Of a DNA stretch of 48,176 bases, positions 17,873 through 26,426 are shown piece after piece. The stretch lies in the NCBI GenBank assembly GCA_001770415.1, contig MEQX01000008.1, forward strand, positions 1-48,176, in the 5' to 3' direction. The translations under genes and the position numbers were made by a program. This DNA comes from Betaproteobacteria bacterium RIFCSPLOWO2_02_FULL_63_19. GTDB taxonomy: Bacteria > Pseudomonadota > Gammaproteobacteria > Burkholderiales > SG8-39. Numbering within the stretch: the first letter of the stretch is position 1; each line of letters begins with the position of its first letter. Below the pieces are notes generated by a model that was not told the origin of the DNA, ran no database searches, and saw only the letters and a list, made by a program, of their open reading frames with translations.

Positions 17873-18832
17873 ATGAGGGACGCCACCGATGACGCGGCGG
17901 TGCGCGCTGTGGATTCGGCCACGGTGCGGCAGCCGACGAACGTCCTGATTGTCGGCGTCGGCGGCCAGGGCGTCATCATGATTTCCAAGGCGCTCGCCTG
18001 GCTCGCGCAGTCGCAAGGTTTCGAGGTCAAACAGAGCGAAGTGCACGGCATGGCCAAGCGCGGCGGGGCCGTGTTCAGCCATGTGCGCTTCGGCCCGGAA
18101 GTGTGGTCGCCGACCATTCCGAAAGGCGAAGTCGACATTCTGGTCGCGCTCGAATGGGCCGAAGGCCTGCGCTGGCTTCCTTATTTGAAGCCCGATACCG
18201 GTATCTTCATCTGCGACACCAAGCGCATCGTGCCTCCGTTCGCCTGTCTCAACCGGCATCCGGGCGCGCCTCTTCGCTATTCGCGCGAGACGCCGGCGGA
18301 AGTCCGGGCGCACGTGCTCGAAGCCTACGCGATCGATGCGACCCGCATGGCGGAGGAACTGGGCAACGACAGGGCAGCGAACGTGGTCCTGCTCGGAGCA
18401 GTCTCAACCGCGATGGATTTCCCGGTCGCGGACTGGGAACGTGCGGTCACCGAATTCGTTCCGAAAAAGACGATCGCGGTCAACCTGAAGGCCTTCGGCC
18501 TGGGCCGCGGCTGGATCGACGACGCACGCCGCGGTACGCCGGCCGCACTGGAGGCCGAACCTGTGTTCGCAACACCGCGCGCGCCGGCGGATACGCCTTA
18601 CAACGTTCGACTGGAAATCACCCCCGGATGGTGCAAGAGCTGCGACATCTGCGTGAAGCTCTGCCCGGAGCGCTGTCTGCAGTTGAACTCCGAGCGCATC
18701 GTCGAGCTGGCGATACCGGAGGCGTGCACCGGGTGCCGGCTGTGCGAATGGCTGTGCCCCGATTTCGCGATCCGCGTGCACCTTGATTCGGTGCAGGACA
18801 TGGTGGCCGCACAGGCCGGAGCAAGACAGTGA
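17873..18832 (+). CDS. iorB: indolepyruvate:ferredoxin oxidoreductase beta subunit fused to a 2[4Fe-4S] ferredoxin
   Basis: I use the ATG at 17873, giving 319 residues. Residues about 20-215 are the gamma-type domain of 2-oxoacid oxidoreductases, starting NVLIVGVGGQGVIMISKAL and with the SEVHGMAKRGGAV segment. After a linker, residues about 245-310 form a ferredoxin domain with C254, C257, C260, C264 and C285, C288, C291, C295. Classical IorB lacks this domain (IorA carries the clusters), so the fusion adds two more clusters to the complex. It starts 14 bases after iorA and overlaps korA by 4 bases. The ferredoxin part could instead be the delta-type subunit of the downstream KorABC enzyme. 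Confidence 0.85.
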   Translation: MRDATDDAAVRAVDSATVRQPTNVLIVGVGGQGVIMISKALAWLAQSQGFEVKQSEVHGMAKRGGAVFSHVRFGPEVWSPTIPKGEVDILVALEWAEGLRWLPYLKPDTGIFICDTKRIVPPFACLNRHPGAPLRYSRETPAEVRAHVLEAYAIDATRMAEELGNDRAANVVLLGAVSTAMDFPVADWERAVTEFVPKKTIAVNLKAFGLGRGWIDDARRGTPAALEAEPVFATPRAPADTPYNVRLEITPGWCKSCDICVKLCPERCLQLNSERIVELAIPEACTGCRLCEWLCPDFAIRVHLDSVQDMVAAQAGARQ

Positions 18833-20040
18833 ACGCCATCGAAACCGCACCAGCGGCGTCAATGCAGCTGATCTCCGGCAACCACGCCTGCGCACTGGGC
18901 GCGATTGCGGCCGGCTGCCGGTTCTTCGCCGGCTACCCGATCACGCCGTCCTCGGAAATCGCCGAGCGCCTGTCGCGCGGACTTCCCGAGGTCGATGGCG
19001 TGTTCGTGCAAATGGAAGACGAGATCGCGTCGATCGCAGCCGTGATCGGCGCCTCGATGGGCGGCGTCAAGGCCATGACCGCCACCAGCGGCCCGGGGTT
19101 TTCGCTGAAGCAGGAAAATCTCGGTTACGCGGCCGGCGCGGAAATTCCGTGTGTGATCGTCAACGTGATGCGCGGCGGGCCGTCCACTGGCATGCCGACA
19201 CGCCCCGCGCAGGGCGACATCATGCAGGCGCGCTGGGGAAGCCACGGAGACTACCCGATCATCGCGCTCGCACCGGCTTCGGTGCGCGAAATCTACACTG
19301 AAACCATCCGCGCCTTCGATCTGTCCGAAACGCTGCGCACGCCCGTGGTACTTCTCTACGACCAGGTGATCGCGCAACTGACCGAAACCGTGGAACTCGG
19401 CGACGCCGGTGCCCGAGGCCGCGCCGCGGCGGCGGAGCGCAAATGGGCGAGCGGGCCGCGCGAGTCGTATCGGCCCTACGCAGTGGATGAAGACGGGATC
19501 CCGGCCATGTCTCGTCCCGGCGCGGGCTATCGCGTGCATACGACGGGACTCAATCACGCCGAGGACGGTTTTCCGACGCAGAATCCGGAGGCCGTCGCGC
19601 GCAATCTCGGACGGCTGCTCGCCAAGTTCGAGCGGCACCGCGACCTGATCGATTCATGGCAGGCGCTCGCGTGCGAGGATGCCGAGGTGGTGATCGTGAG
19701 CATCGGTATCAGTGCCCGCGCTGCGATTCGGGCAGTCGCGATGTGCCGCGCGCGCGGCGTGCGTGCGGGCCTGTTCCGTCCGGTCACGCTGTGGCCGTTC
19801 CCGCAAGCCGCATTGCGCGAGGCGACGGCGGGCGCGCGCGCCGTGCTCGTGCCGGAGCTGAACGCCGGGCAACTGAGCCTGGAGGTGCAGCGCATCCTCG
19901 GGGACCGACCCGTGGATGCCATCCACCGCTACAACGGCGAGCCGATTACGCCGGCGGAAATCGCGGAGCGCGCATCTTCCTTGATCGATACGACAGGCGC
20001 CGGGTCCGCCAAGGCCCCAGGCGTGAGGAGGGCCCGATGA
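18829..20040 (+). CDS. korA: 2-oxoacid:acceptor oxidoreductase, alpha subunit
   Basis: This 403-residue subunit has the pyrimidine-binding and following domains of KorA-type enzymes, recognised from QLISGNHACALGAIAAGC, FFAGYPITPSSEIAE and the ATSGPGFSLKQENLGYA segment. The enzyme converts a 2-oxoacid such as 2-oxoglutarate plus CoA to acyl-CoA, CO2 and reduced ferredoxin. GTG is the start, overlapping the iorB stop as GTGA, which implies translational coupling. The C-terminal domain (from about residue 270) is the conserved swivel region. KorAB enzymes provide low-potential ferredoxin for benzoyl-CoA reductase in Thauera and relatives, which fits the bamA gene further along. Substrate preference is not readable here. 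Confidence 0.88.
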   Translation: MNAIETAPAASMQLISGNHACALGAIAAGCRFFAGYPITPSSEIAERLSRGLPEVDGVFVQMEDEIASIAAVIGASMGGVKAMTATSGPGFSLKQENLGYAAGAEIPCVIVNVMRGGPSTGMPTRPAQGDIMQARWGSHGDYPIIALAPASVREIYTETIRAFDLSETLRTPVVLLYDQVIAQLTETVELGDAGARGRAAAAERKWASGPRESYRPYAVDEDGIPAMSRPGAGYRVHTTGLNHAEDGFPTQNPEAVARNLGRLLAKFERHRDLIDSWQALACEDAEVVIVSIGISARAAIRAVAMCRARGVRAGLFRPVTLWPFPQAALREATAGARAVLVPELNAGQLSLEVQRILGDRPVDAIHRYNGEPITPAEIAERASSLIDTTGAGSAKAPGVRRAR

Positions 20041-20918
20041 GCGCTACGACGATGCTCGATTCGGCCGCCGAGTTCGATGTCCGCGATTATTTGCGTGCGG
20101 AGATGATGCCGCATTTCCTGTGTCCGGGCTGCGGACACGGGATCGCCTTGCGTGCGTTGCTGTGGGCGGTGCACGAACTGGCTATCGACAAGGACAGGCT
20201 CGCCGTGGTTTCGGGTATCGGCTGCGCCGGGCGGCTTTCCGCGTACATCGACGCCAGCACGTTTCACGTCACGCATGGCCGTCCGATCGCCTACGCCACG
20301 GGGCTCGCGCTGGCGCGGCCCGATCTGCATGTGATCGTAATCACCGGCGACGGCGATTGCCTTGCGATCGGCGGCAATCACCTGATCCACGCGTGCAGGC
20401 GCAATCTTAAGCTCACCTGTCTGATGCTCAACAACGAGGTCTACGGCATGACCGGCGGCCAGGTTTCGCCGACGACCTCCGAGACGCGCGTGACGAGCAC
20501 CACGCCGCTGGGAAATTCGGAGCCGCATTTCAACGCGTGCGCGCTTGCGGCGGCCGCCGGCGCGGGTTTCGTCGGCAGGGAAGTGACGCATCACGTTCCG
20601 AAATTGAAGGAGCTCATCAAGGCGGGGCTCGCGCATCCGGGGTTTGCATTCGTCGAAGTGATGACCGACTGCACGGAAATCTTCGGCCGCAAGAACGAGA
20701 TGGGCTCTTCGGCCGAGATGGTGCTGCGCCAGAAGAGCGAACTGCGCCCGAGCGCGTACCGCGACACCGTCGACATGCCGTTCGCCGCGAAAGATCTGCC
20801 GACGGGCATACTGGCCAGGAATGACCGCCCCGAATACGGCGAGGCGTACCGACGCGCCGCGGTGGCGATCAAATCGGCGGCCGACAATCCGGCTGCAGGC
20901 AGGAAGAGCAGGCAATGA
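20037..20918 (+). CDS. korB: 2-oxoacid:acceptor oxidoreductase, beta (TPP-binding) subunit
   Basis: This 293-residue protein is the TPP-binding subunit. It begins with the ATGA overlap with korA. Visible motifs are HFLCPGCGHGIALRALL, with a Cys pair typical of KorB, VSGIGCAGRL, and the diphosphate-Mg site GDGDCLAIGG followed by LNNEVYGMTGGQ. The IFGRKN segment near residue 218 is also typical of the family. It acts with KorA and probably with the gamma subunit just downstream. It carries only the CPGCG-type cysteines, so further clusters would come from a ferredoxin-like partner, for which the domain fused to IorB is a candidate. Confidence 0.9.
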   Translation: MSATTMLDSAAEFDVRDYLRAEMMPHFLCPGCGHGIALRALLWAVHELAIDKDRLAVVSGIGCAGRLSAYIDASTFHVTHGRPIAYATGLALARPDLHVIVITGDGDCLAIGGNHLIHACRRNLKLTCLMLNNEVYGMTGGQVSPTTSETRVTSTTPLGNSEPHFNACALAAAAGAGFVGREVTHHVPKLKELIKAGLAHPGFAFVEVMTDCTEIFGRKNEMGSSAEMVLRQKSELRPSAYRDTVDMPFAAKDLPTGILARNDRPEYGEAYRRAAVAIKSAADNPAAGRKSRQ

Positions 20919-21481
20919 AACGCGACCAGCGCATGGAAATCCGCATCGGCGGCACCGGCGGCCAGGGTCTGATTCTGTCGGGGAAGATGCTTGCCGAAGC
21001 CCTCTCGTCGATGGGCAGGCGGGTCGCGCAGTCACAAACCTACGAGCCCACCTCGCGCGGCGGCTTCTGCAACTCCGACCTCGTCGTCACGGAGGGTGAA
21101 GTGGACTATCCGCTGACCTCGGCACTGGATTGCCTGGTACTGCTCGACCGCATGGCGGTGGCACCGTCGTGGGCGCTGCTCAAGACCGGTGCTCTGGTGA
21201 TTGCCGACACGCGGCTCTGTCCCGAAACGCCTGCCGGTGATTGCAGCGTGCATCAACTGCCCCTCACGCGGACCGCGATCGAGCTTGGCAGCGAGCGCGT
21301 GGCCAACATCGTCGCGCTGGGCGCGCTGGCCGTGCTCACCGGAATCTGCGATCGTGGCGCGCTCGAGCGGGCCGTGCGCGCGAACACACCGAAAAGCTTT
21401 CTCGACATCAATCTGGACGCGCTGGCCGAGGGTTACCGCCTCGGCGAGCAGACTCATCGCGCCGCTGCGACCGCAGCGTAG
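20915..21481 (+). CDS. korC: 2-oxoacid:acceptor oxidoreductase, gamma subunit
   Basis: The 188-residue product begins MKRDQRMEIRIGGTGGQGLI and has the SQTYEPTSRGGFCNSDLVV segment, both standard for stand-alone gamma subunits. It overlaps korB by 4 bases (ATGA). With KorA and KorB it completes a three-subunit enzyme. The fold is the same as the N-terminal domain of IorB three genes earlier, so this operon holds two gamma-type domains for two enzymes. The short C-terminus ends in alanines without a ferredoxin domain. Confidence 0.88.
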   Translation: MKRDQRMEIRIGGTGGQGLILSGKMLAEALSSMGRRVAQSQTYEPTSRGGFCNSDLVVTEGEVDYPLTSALDCLVLLDRMAVAPSWALLKTGALVIADTRLCPETPAGDCSVHQLPLTRTAIELGSERVANIVALGALAVLTGICDRGALERAVRANTPKSFLDINLDALAEGYRLGEQTHRAAATAA

Positions 21482-21495
21482 CGGGGCTACCCCGC

Positions 21496-23457
21496 ATGTT
21501 GAACTATCTGCAATCGCGCATTCGCGCAACGGCCAGTGTCGGCCCGGGAGCGCCGCCACCCCGCTTGATGGCCTTTTACTGGCATTTCGTGCGCCAAACC
21601 AAGCGATGGTATGCGGCTATGTTCGCCACCAGCCTCGCGGTGGCGCTGCTCGATACGGTGATCCCGGTCTTCATTGGCAAGCTCGTGATGCTGATGGAAG
21701 CCGCGGACCGCAAGGCAAGCATGGCGCAACAGGCGCCGTTGCTCACCGGCATGGCGCTGCTGATACTGGTGGTGCGGCCGCTCATGCTGTTCACCGACAC
21801 CGCCATTCGCCAGAACGCGCTGATACCAGGGGTTACCAGCATGATTCGCTGGCAGAGCCACTGGCACGTGGTGCGCCAGAACTGGCCGTTTTTCCAGAAC
21901 GACTTTGCCGGGCGCATCGCCAACCGCGTGATGCAGACCGCCAACGCGCTGCGCGAAAGCGTGATGTCGGCGATCCGTGCGATCTGGTACATCGCGGTCT
22001 ACGGTGTAACCGCGCTAGTGCTGATGGCCAATGCGGACTGGCGTCTCGGTATGCCCACGCTCGCATGGTTCATCGGCTATATCGCTTTCCTGCACCGCTT
22101 CGTGCCCAGGATGCGCGACCTGGCGAAGGCGAGCTCGGAAGTGCGCTCGCTCGTCATGGCGCGCATCGTCGACAGCTATACCAACATTCTCACCGTCAAA
22201 CTGTTCGCGCGCCTGGAAGACGAGGATGCCTACGTGCGCGAGGCGATCGACCGGCACCAGGGCGCGATTGGTGCACACATGAAGGTGATCTCCAAGTTCA
22301 TGTTCTGGCTCTCGGCGATGAACGCGGCGCTGCTGACGGCTACTGCCGCAGTTGGACTCTGGCTTTGGGCGCAGGGGACGGTGAACGCGGGCGTGGTGGC
22401 CACCGCGCTTCCGCTCGCGTGGCAGATCGCCAATGTCGCCGGCTGGGTGAGCTGGGAGGTGACCGGAATATTCGAAAACGTCGGCGTGGTTCAGGAGGGC
22501 ATGCAGACGATCGCGGTGCCTCACAGCGGCGCCGATCGCCCCGGAGCACGGAAGCTCGAAGTGCCGCGTGGCGAAATCCGATTCGAAGATGTTTCTTTCA
22601 CCTATGCCAGGCAGGATGCCAAGCCGGTGCTGGACCGACTCAGCTTCATGATCCGTCCAGGCGAGCGCGTGGGCCTGGTAGGCCGTTCGGGGGCCGGCAA
22701 ATCCACGCTGGTCAACCTTCTGCTGCGATTCTACGAGCTGGAGCAGGGCGCGATACGCATCGACGGGGAAGACATCCGCTGTGTGACGCAGGAGAGCCTG
22801 CGCGCGGCAATTGGCATGGTGACGCAGGATACGTCGCTGTTGCACCGCTCGATAGCTGCAAATATCCGCTATGGCCGCCCCGAGGCGGGTGACAGCGAGT
22901 TGATGGGCGCCGCCCGCAAGGCGCAGGCGCACGAGTTCATCGTCGGGCTTCAGGACTGGAAGGGCCGTACAGGCTATGACGCTCACGTGGGCGAGCGCGG
23001 CGTCAAGCTTTCCGGCGGCCAGCGCCAGCGCATCGCGATTGCCCGCGTGATATTGAAGGATGCGCCCATCCTCGTGCTCGACGAAGCAACTTCGGCTCTG
23101 GACAGCGAAGTGGAACTCGCCATCCAGGAGCAGTTGCTGGGTTTGATGGAAGGCAAGACCGTGATCGCGATTGCGCACCGGCTCTCCACCATCGCGCGAA
23201 TGGACCGTCTGATCGTGCTCGACGCGGGCCGCATCGTCGAACAGGGCTCGCACGAGGAATTGTTGCGCTTGGGCGGGCACTACGAGAAACTGTGGCGCCA
23301 CCAGTCCGGAGGGTTCCTCGCGCCGGACATCGAGGCCGTGGAAACCGCCACCGAGACCGAGAGCAGTCTGCGCGACGAACCCCTGCCCGACGAAATGCGC
23401 GGCGATACCATGCCAAAGACTGTCAAGGACGACGTGCCGATTGTGACACGGGCGTGA
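21496..23457 (+). CDS. ABC exporter, fused membrane and ATPase domains
   Basis: The ATG at 21496, 14 bases after korC, gives 653 residues. The first 330 or so residues form a six-helix exporter membrane domain; helices are visible near 36-55, 85-105, 160-180, 190-210 and 275-300. The ATPase has Walker A GRSGAGKS at 396-403, signature LSGGQRQR from 505, Walker B LVLDEAT with D529-E530, and the switch His in IAHRLST. It is of the MsbA/multidrug half-transporter type and probably works as a homodimer in the inner membrane. A charged, low-complexity tail of about 55 residues follows. The short gap suggests read-through from the kor operon, but no ribosome site is strong. The substrate is unknown. 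Confidence 0.9.
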   Translation: MLNYLQSRIRATASVGPGAPPPRLMAFYWHFVRQTKRWYAAMFATSLAVALLDTVIPVFIGKLVMLMEAADRKASMAQQAPLLTGMALLILVVRPLMLFTDTAIRQNALIPGVTSMIRWQSHWHVVRQNWPFFQNDFAGRIANRVMQTANALRESVMSAIRAIWYIAVYGVTALVLMANADWRLGMPTLAWFIGYIAFLHRFVPRMRDLAKASSEVRSLVMARIVDSYTNILTVKLFARLEDEDAYVREAIDRHQGAIGAHMKVISKFMFWLSAMNAALLTATAAVGLWLWAQGTVNAGVVATALPLAWQIANVAGWVSWEVTGIFENVGVVQEGMQTIAVPHSGADRPGARKLEVPRGEIRFEDVSFTYARQDAKPVLDRLSFMIRPGERVGLVGRSGAGKSTLVNLLLRFYELEQGAIRIDGEDIRCVTQESLRAAIGMVTQDTSLLHRSIAANIRYGRPEAGDSELMGAARKAQAHEFIVGLQDWKGRTGYDAHVGERGVKLSGGQRQRIAIARVILKDAPILVLDEATSALDSEVELAIQEQLLGLMEGKTVIAIAHRLSTIARMDRLIVLDAGRIVEQGSHEELLRLGGHYEKLWRHQSGGFLAPDIEAVETATETESSLRDEPLPDEMRGDTMPKTVKDDVPIVTRA

Positions 23458-24155
23458 CGCACATTACCCGTGTTCCGATAACGAGGAGACATGATTCGCG
23501 CAACCTGACCGGGCGCACTCGCTGCGGCGGGATCGTTGTTAGAATTTTGCCGGGCTTGCCTCCGCCACGACGCCATGCGGTCTGAGGGACATTCGATGAA
23601 ACAGTTTGCCGCAGCGCTGGCCGTGCTGGCGTGCCATGTTTCCAACGTCGCCTATGATTGGCTTTTCCGTATTTCTGGCTGATTTCACCAGCGGGCCGCC
23701 AGGTCAAGCAACTGCCGCGGGGCGCACGCAATTACACCGACCTGGATAGGCATATCCAGATCCTGGAATCACGTTGAACTCGATTCTGCCGTGACCACGC
23801 TAAAGACGTCGTGCCGGGTGCTTCACGGGGCAGCCCGGGCGGAACGGATTCGAACCAAAGTCGACTCAACGTACGCGAGCAGTTTCTTGCGCCAGACCCG
23901 GCGCGCGCGCGACGCGAAGGAGGGACGGCGCGCTGCGCTATCGGCGAACAGCCTCACAATGCGAGAAAATACCGGCAAGTCTGCGTTCGTTTTCCGGCAT
24001 AATTCGTTTGAAATCACTGAACGTCATGTGTCGCTGATGGCAGCTTCACAGCAGCTTAATGCTCTAACTCGCGTGGCGACGGCGATGAAATCGACCTGCT
24101 CTCGGAAGGAAAGATACGTGGACAAAGTCGGGGAGCACGCTGATCGGGATTTGCG
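23458..24155. other. 698-base stretch without a supported intact gene
   Basis: It holds a probable gene remnant (23596-23777, listed separately). The rest shows only low-quality frames. The 100 bases before the downstream diguanylate cyclase gene are AT-richer and should contain its promoter, but I cannot place -35 and -10 boxes with confidence. A plus-strand frame at 23791-24159 overlaps the next start codon but has arginine-rich, non-protein-like composition. Confidence 0.5.
23596..23777 (+). pseudogene. possible decayed small exported protein
   Basis: An ATG at 23596 opens a 28-residue frame starting MKQFAAALAVLACHVSNVAY, which resembles a signal peptide, and stops at 23680-23682. A shifted frame from 23679 continues through GRQVKQLPRGARNYTDLDRH to a stop at 23775-23777. 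The two parts may be one small secreted protein broken by a frameshift. It could equally be chance. No homologue is recognised. Confidence 0.3.
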
Positions 24156-25445
24156 ATGAAGCAAGCACTGCGGCTGCTGATCATTGATGATTCGCCCGAC
24201 GACATAGAGTTGGTTCGGAGTTCATTGAGCAGCCAGGGCTATCGCGTCGAGTCCACCGCGGTTGATACTCCGATGGCCATGCGCGCTGCGCTCAACAGGC
24301 AGGAATGGGACTTGATTACATGTGACCACGCGATGCCGGGCTTCAACGCTCCCGCGGCGTTGGCAATCGCAAAGGAACTGTGCCCGGACGTACCGTTCAT
24401 TATCGTCTCCGGAGAAATCGACCTCAACCTGGCCGTCGATCTGATCAAATCCGGCGCTCGGGACTATGTGCAGAAGAACGAAATGATGCGTCTCGGACCG
24501 GTGAGCGAGCGCGAGCTGCGCGAAGCCAGGGCGGCCCGGGAACACAAACTCGCCGAAGAAAAACTGCGCGAAACCCAGGAGTTGTTTCAGGCAATCGTCG
24601 AGAACGTCGGCGACCTCGTTGCCGTGCTCGACACCGAGGGCCGGCGGATCTACAACAGTCCCTCGTACAAGCCGTTATTTAGGGAGCAAGACATCCGGCC
24701 GGGTTCACTGTCCTTTACGGAGATTCATTCGGAGGACCGCGAACGGATCAAGGAAATTTTCCACAAGACTGTGGCCACCGGCGTCGGCGAGCGCGCCGAA
24801 TTTCGATTCGTCCTTAAGGACGGCAGCATTCGTCAGATGGAGTCCGAGGGTCGTGTGATCAAAGGCGCCGACGGCAAGGTGTCCAGAGTAGTCGTGGTCT
24901 CACGCGACATCACGAAGCTGAAGCGCCAGCAAGCCGAGTTGTGGGAAATGGCGGCCACTGACTTTCTCACCGGGCTGCCCAATCGGCGATATTTCCTGGC
25001 TCAGCTCGAGCAGGAAATGGCTCGCGTACACCGTATCGATAGACACTGTGCTTCTGTCTTGATGATAGATGCCGATCATTTCAAGCAGGTAAACGACACC
25101 TACGGTCATGCCGTCGGGGACAGCATCCTGATCCACCTCGCCGTGGTTATGCGAAACGAACTCCGCAAGATCGATGCTGCGGGTCGGCTTGGAGGCGAGG
25201 AATTCGCGATCATATTGCCGGGAGCGGACATTTCCGCGGCCAAGATCTTCGCCGAGCGCCTGAGGAAGAAGGTGGCCGGAACACCGGCCGCGCATGAAGA
25301 ACGAGTGATCTCGCTGACCGTCAGCATTGGCGTTGCGGCAATGAATGGAAGCGACAAGAATGGCGATGCCGCCCTTGTCCGAGCCGATCGCGCGCTCTAC
25401 CGCGCGAAGGAGCACGGGCGCAACAGGGTCGAGATCGAGGTCTGA
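24156..25445 (+). CDS. response regulator with PAS and GGDEF domains (diguanylate cyclase)
   Basis: This 429-residue protein has three parts. Residues 5-125 are a receiver domain with acidic D11-D12 and phospho-acceptor D57 in CDHAMPGF. Residues about 140-255 form a PAS domain (LFQAIVENVGDLVAVLDTEG). Residues about 265-429 are a GGDEF domain whose active site is G346-G-E-E-F350, the functional GGEEF form, with the inhibitory site R337-x-x-D340 five residues before it. It should make cyclic di-GMP from two GTP when phosphorylated, with product inhibition. A partner histidine kinase is not in the window. No membrane segment is seen. The ribosome site before the ATG is weak (GGGAT). Confidence 0.92.
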   Translation: MKQALRLLIIDDSPDDIELVRSSLSSQGYRVESTAVDTPMAMRAALNRQEWDLITCDHAMPGFNAPAALAIAKELCPDVPFIIVSGEIDLNLAVDLIKSGARDYVQKNEMMRLGPVSERELREARAAREHKLAEEKLRETQELFQAIVENVGDLVAVLDTEGRRIYNSPSYKPLFREQDIRPGSLSFTEIHSEDRERIKEIFHKTVATGVGERAEFRFVLKDGSIRQMESEGRVIKGADGKVSRVVVVSRDITKLKRQQAELWEMAATDFLTGLPNRRYFLAQLEQEMARVHRIDRHCASVLMIDADHFKQVNDTYGHAVGDSILIHLAVVMRNELRKIDAAGRLGGEEFAIILPGADISAAKIFAERLRKKVAGTPAAHEERVISLTVSIGVAAMNGSDKNGDAALVRADRALYRAKEHGRNRVEIEV

Positions 25446-25714
25446 GCCGACGCGATCACGCGGATCATTTTGAAATAGGTTCCAAGCGTCATTCGCACCG
25501 CTTGTTCTTGAGTCCTGTTTCAGGTCGATCCGGGCGCTTCGCGAACTCTGTTCGGCCTCGAAGGATGGCTCGGCAAGCGATGATCAACGATGCCGATTCG
25601 GCTCATCACCTGCTCGGCCGGCCGCTTAGGAATTTGTTCAAATTGATCCGCGTGACGCGAAATGGCGATTTCGGAGGCCGGCCTAGGGCCAGTCGCGATT
25701 TTGTCCGGCAACTC

Positions 25715-25924
25715 TCAAGTTTCAGGACGCCCGGCGACGGGCGGCGATGCTGGTCCGGTGCGGTTTGCCTGGAACGCGTCCAGCGCGCGCCGGTACTCGG
25801 CGAGCGACTCGGCGGTCACGGCGGTGCCGCACTCGTAGCAGGCGTTGGCCATGCGGTCGAACCAGCGGCATCCACACTCATCGCAGGCCAGTTCGGGAGC
25901 GCCGCTCGGGTTGTAGAAGATCAT
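25715..25924 (-). CDS. small zinc-ribbon protein, last gene of the bamA run
   Basis: I prefer the ATG at 25924, which overlaps the stop of the upstream gene as ATGA, over a GTG two codons earlier; this gives 69 residues. It has two knuckles, CDECGC near residue 14 and CYECG near residue 29, that should bind one zinc ion, then a helix (AESLAEYRRALDAFQ) and a disordered proline-rich tail. I do not recognise a named family. Translational coupling to the 160-residue gene implies a related function. The 269 bases between this gene and the diguanylate cyclase hold no gene; they include GC-rich palindromic pieces that may end transcription from both sides. Confidence 0.65.
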   Translation of the reverse strand: MIFYNPSGAPELACDECGCRWFDRMANACYECGTAVTAESLAEYRRALDAFQANRTGPASPPVAGRPET

Positions 25925-26403
25925 CGGCACGCTCCCAGGAATGCCAGGCCCAGCGTGTCGAGAAAGTCCTCGTAACCCGCGTCCTGCAACTGGTGCCTTG
26001 TCTTCATCACGAAGAACAGGATGTTGCCGCAGCGTATCATTTTCTTGATCGTTGACAGCGGGTCGCTGCCCAGATTGCGCCGGATTTCCTCGAATGCCGC
26101 ATCGTCCGGCACGAGAAGAAGGTCGGCGCGCGCTTCATCGAACTTGCGGCAGGCTCGAAAGTCCGCGCGCATGCCGGAGCCTTCGGCGCTGATTTCCCAC
26201 GCGAGCATCTTCCCATCGGGCAGACGGAATTCGGCGTTCGAAAGGCCCGCGAGATGCTTGCCCGGCATTAGACCGGTACCGGATCGCGGCAGGATGCCGA
26301 TGCACGACCCGGGGAGCATGTCCGAGAACAGCTCCTGGTAACGATCGAGCATCGCCTGCCAGGCGGGCAGATCGTCGAACATTCTTCGCGCCGCGGGATT
26401 CAT
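25921..26403 (-). CDS. unrecognised 160-residue protein in the bamA run
   Basis: The start is set at ATG 26403, 23 bases after the flavoenzyme gene; the open frame continues upstream but overlaps that gene and is not protein-like. The product begins MNPAARRMFDDLPAWQAMLD. Its second half (ARADLLLVPDDAAFEEI, then GSDPLSTIKKMIRCGNILFF) has a pattern slightly like SCP2-type lipid- or acyl-CoA-binding domains. That is a weak resemblance, not an assignment. It has no membrane segment or signal peptide. Position after bamA and the flavoenzyme suggests it handles the same acyl-CoA substrates or aids the enzyme. Confidence 0.6.
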   Translation of the reverse strand: MNPAARRMFDDLPAWQAMLDRYQELFSDMLPGSCIGILPRSGTGLMPGKHLAGLSNAEFRLPDGKMLAWEISAEGSGMRADFRACRKFDEARADLLLVPDDAAFEEIRRNLGSDPLSTIKKMIRCGNILFFVMKTRHQLQDAGYEDFLDTLGLAFLGACR

Positions 26404-26426
26404 TGGCGTGGCGTGGTCTGCGCCGC

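Noticed and set aside
23791..24159. Plus-strand 122-codon frame overlapping the start of the diguanylate cyclase gene (ATGA)
   Set aside because: The overlap looks attractive, but the product is arginine-rich and without domain-like pattern, and no ribosome site precedes it.
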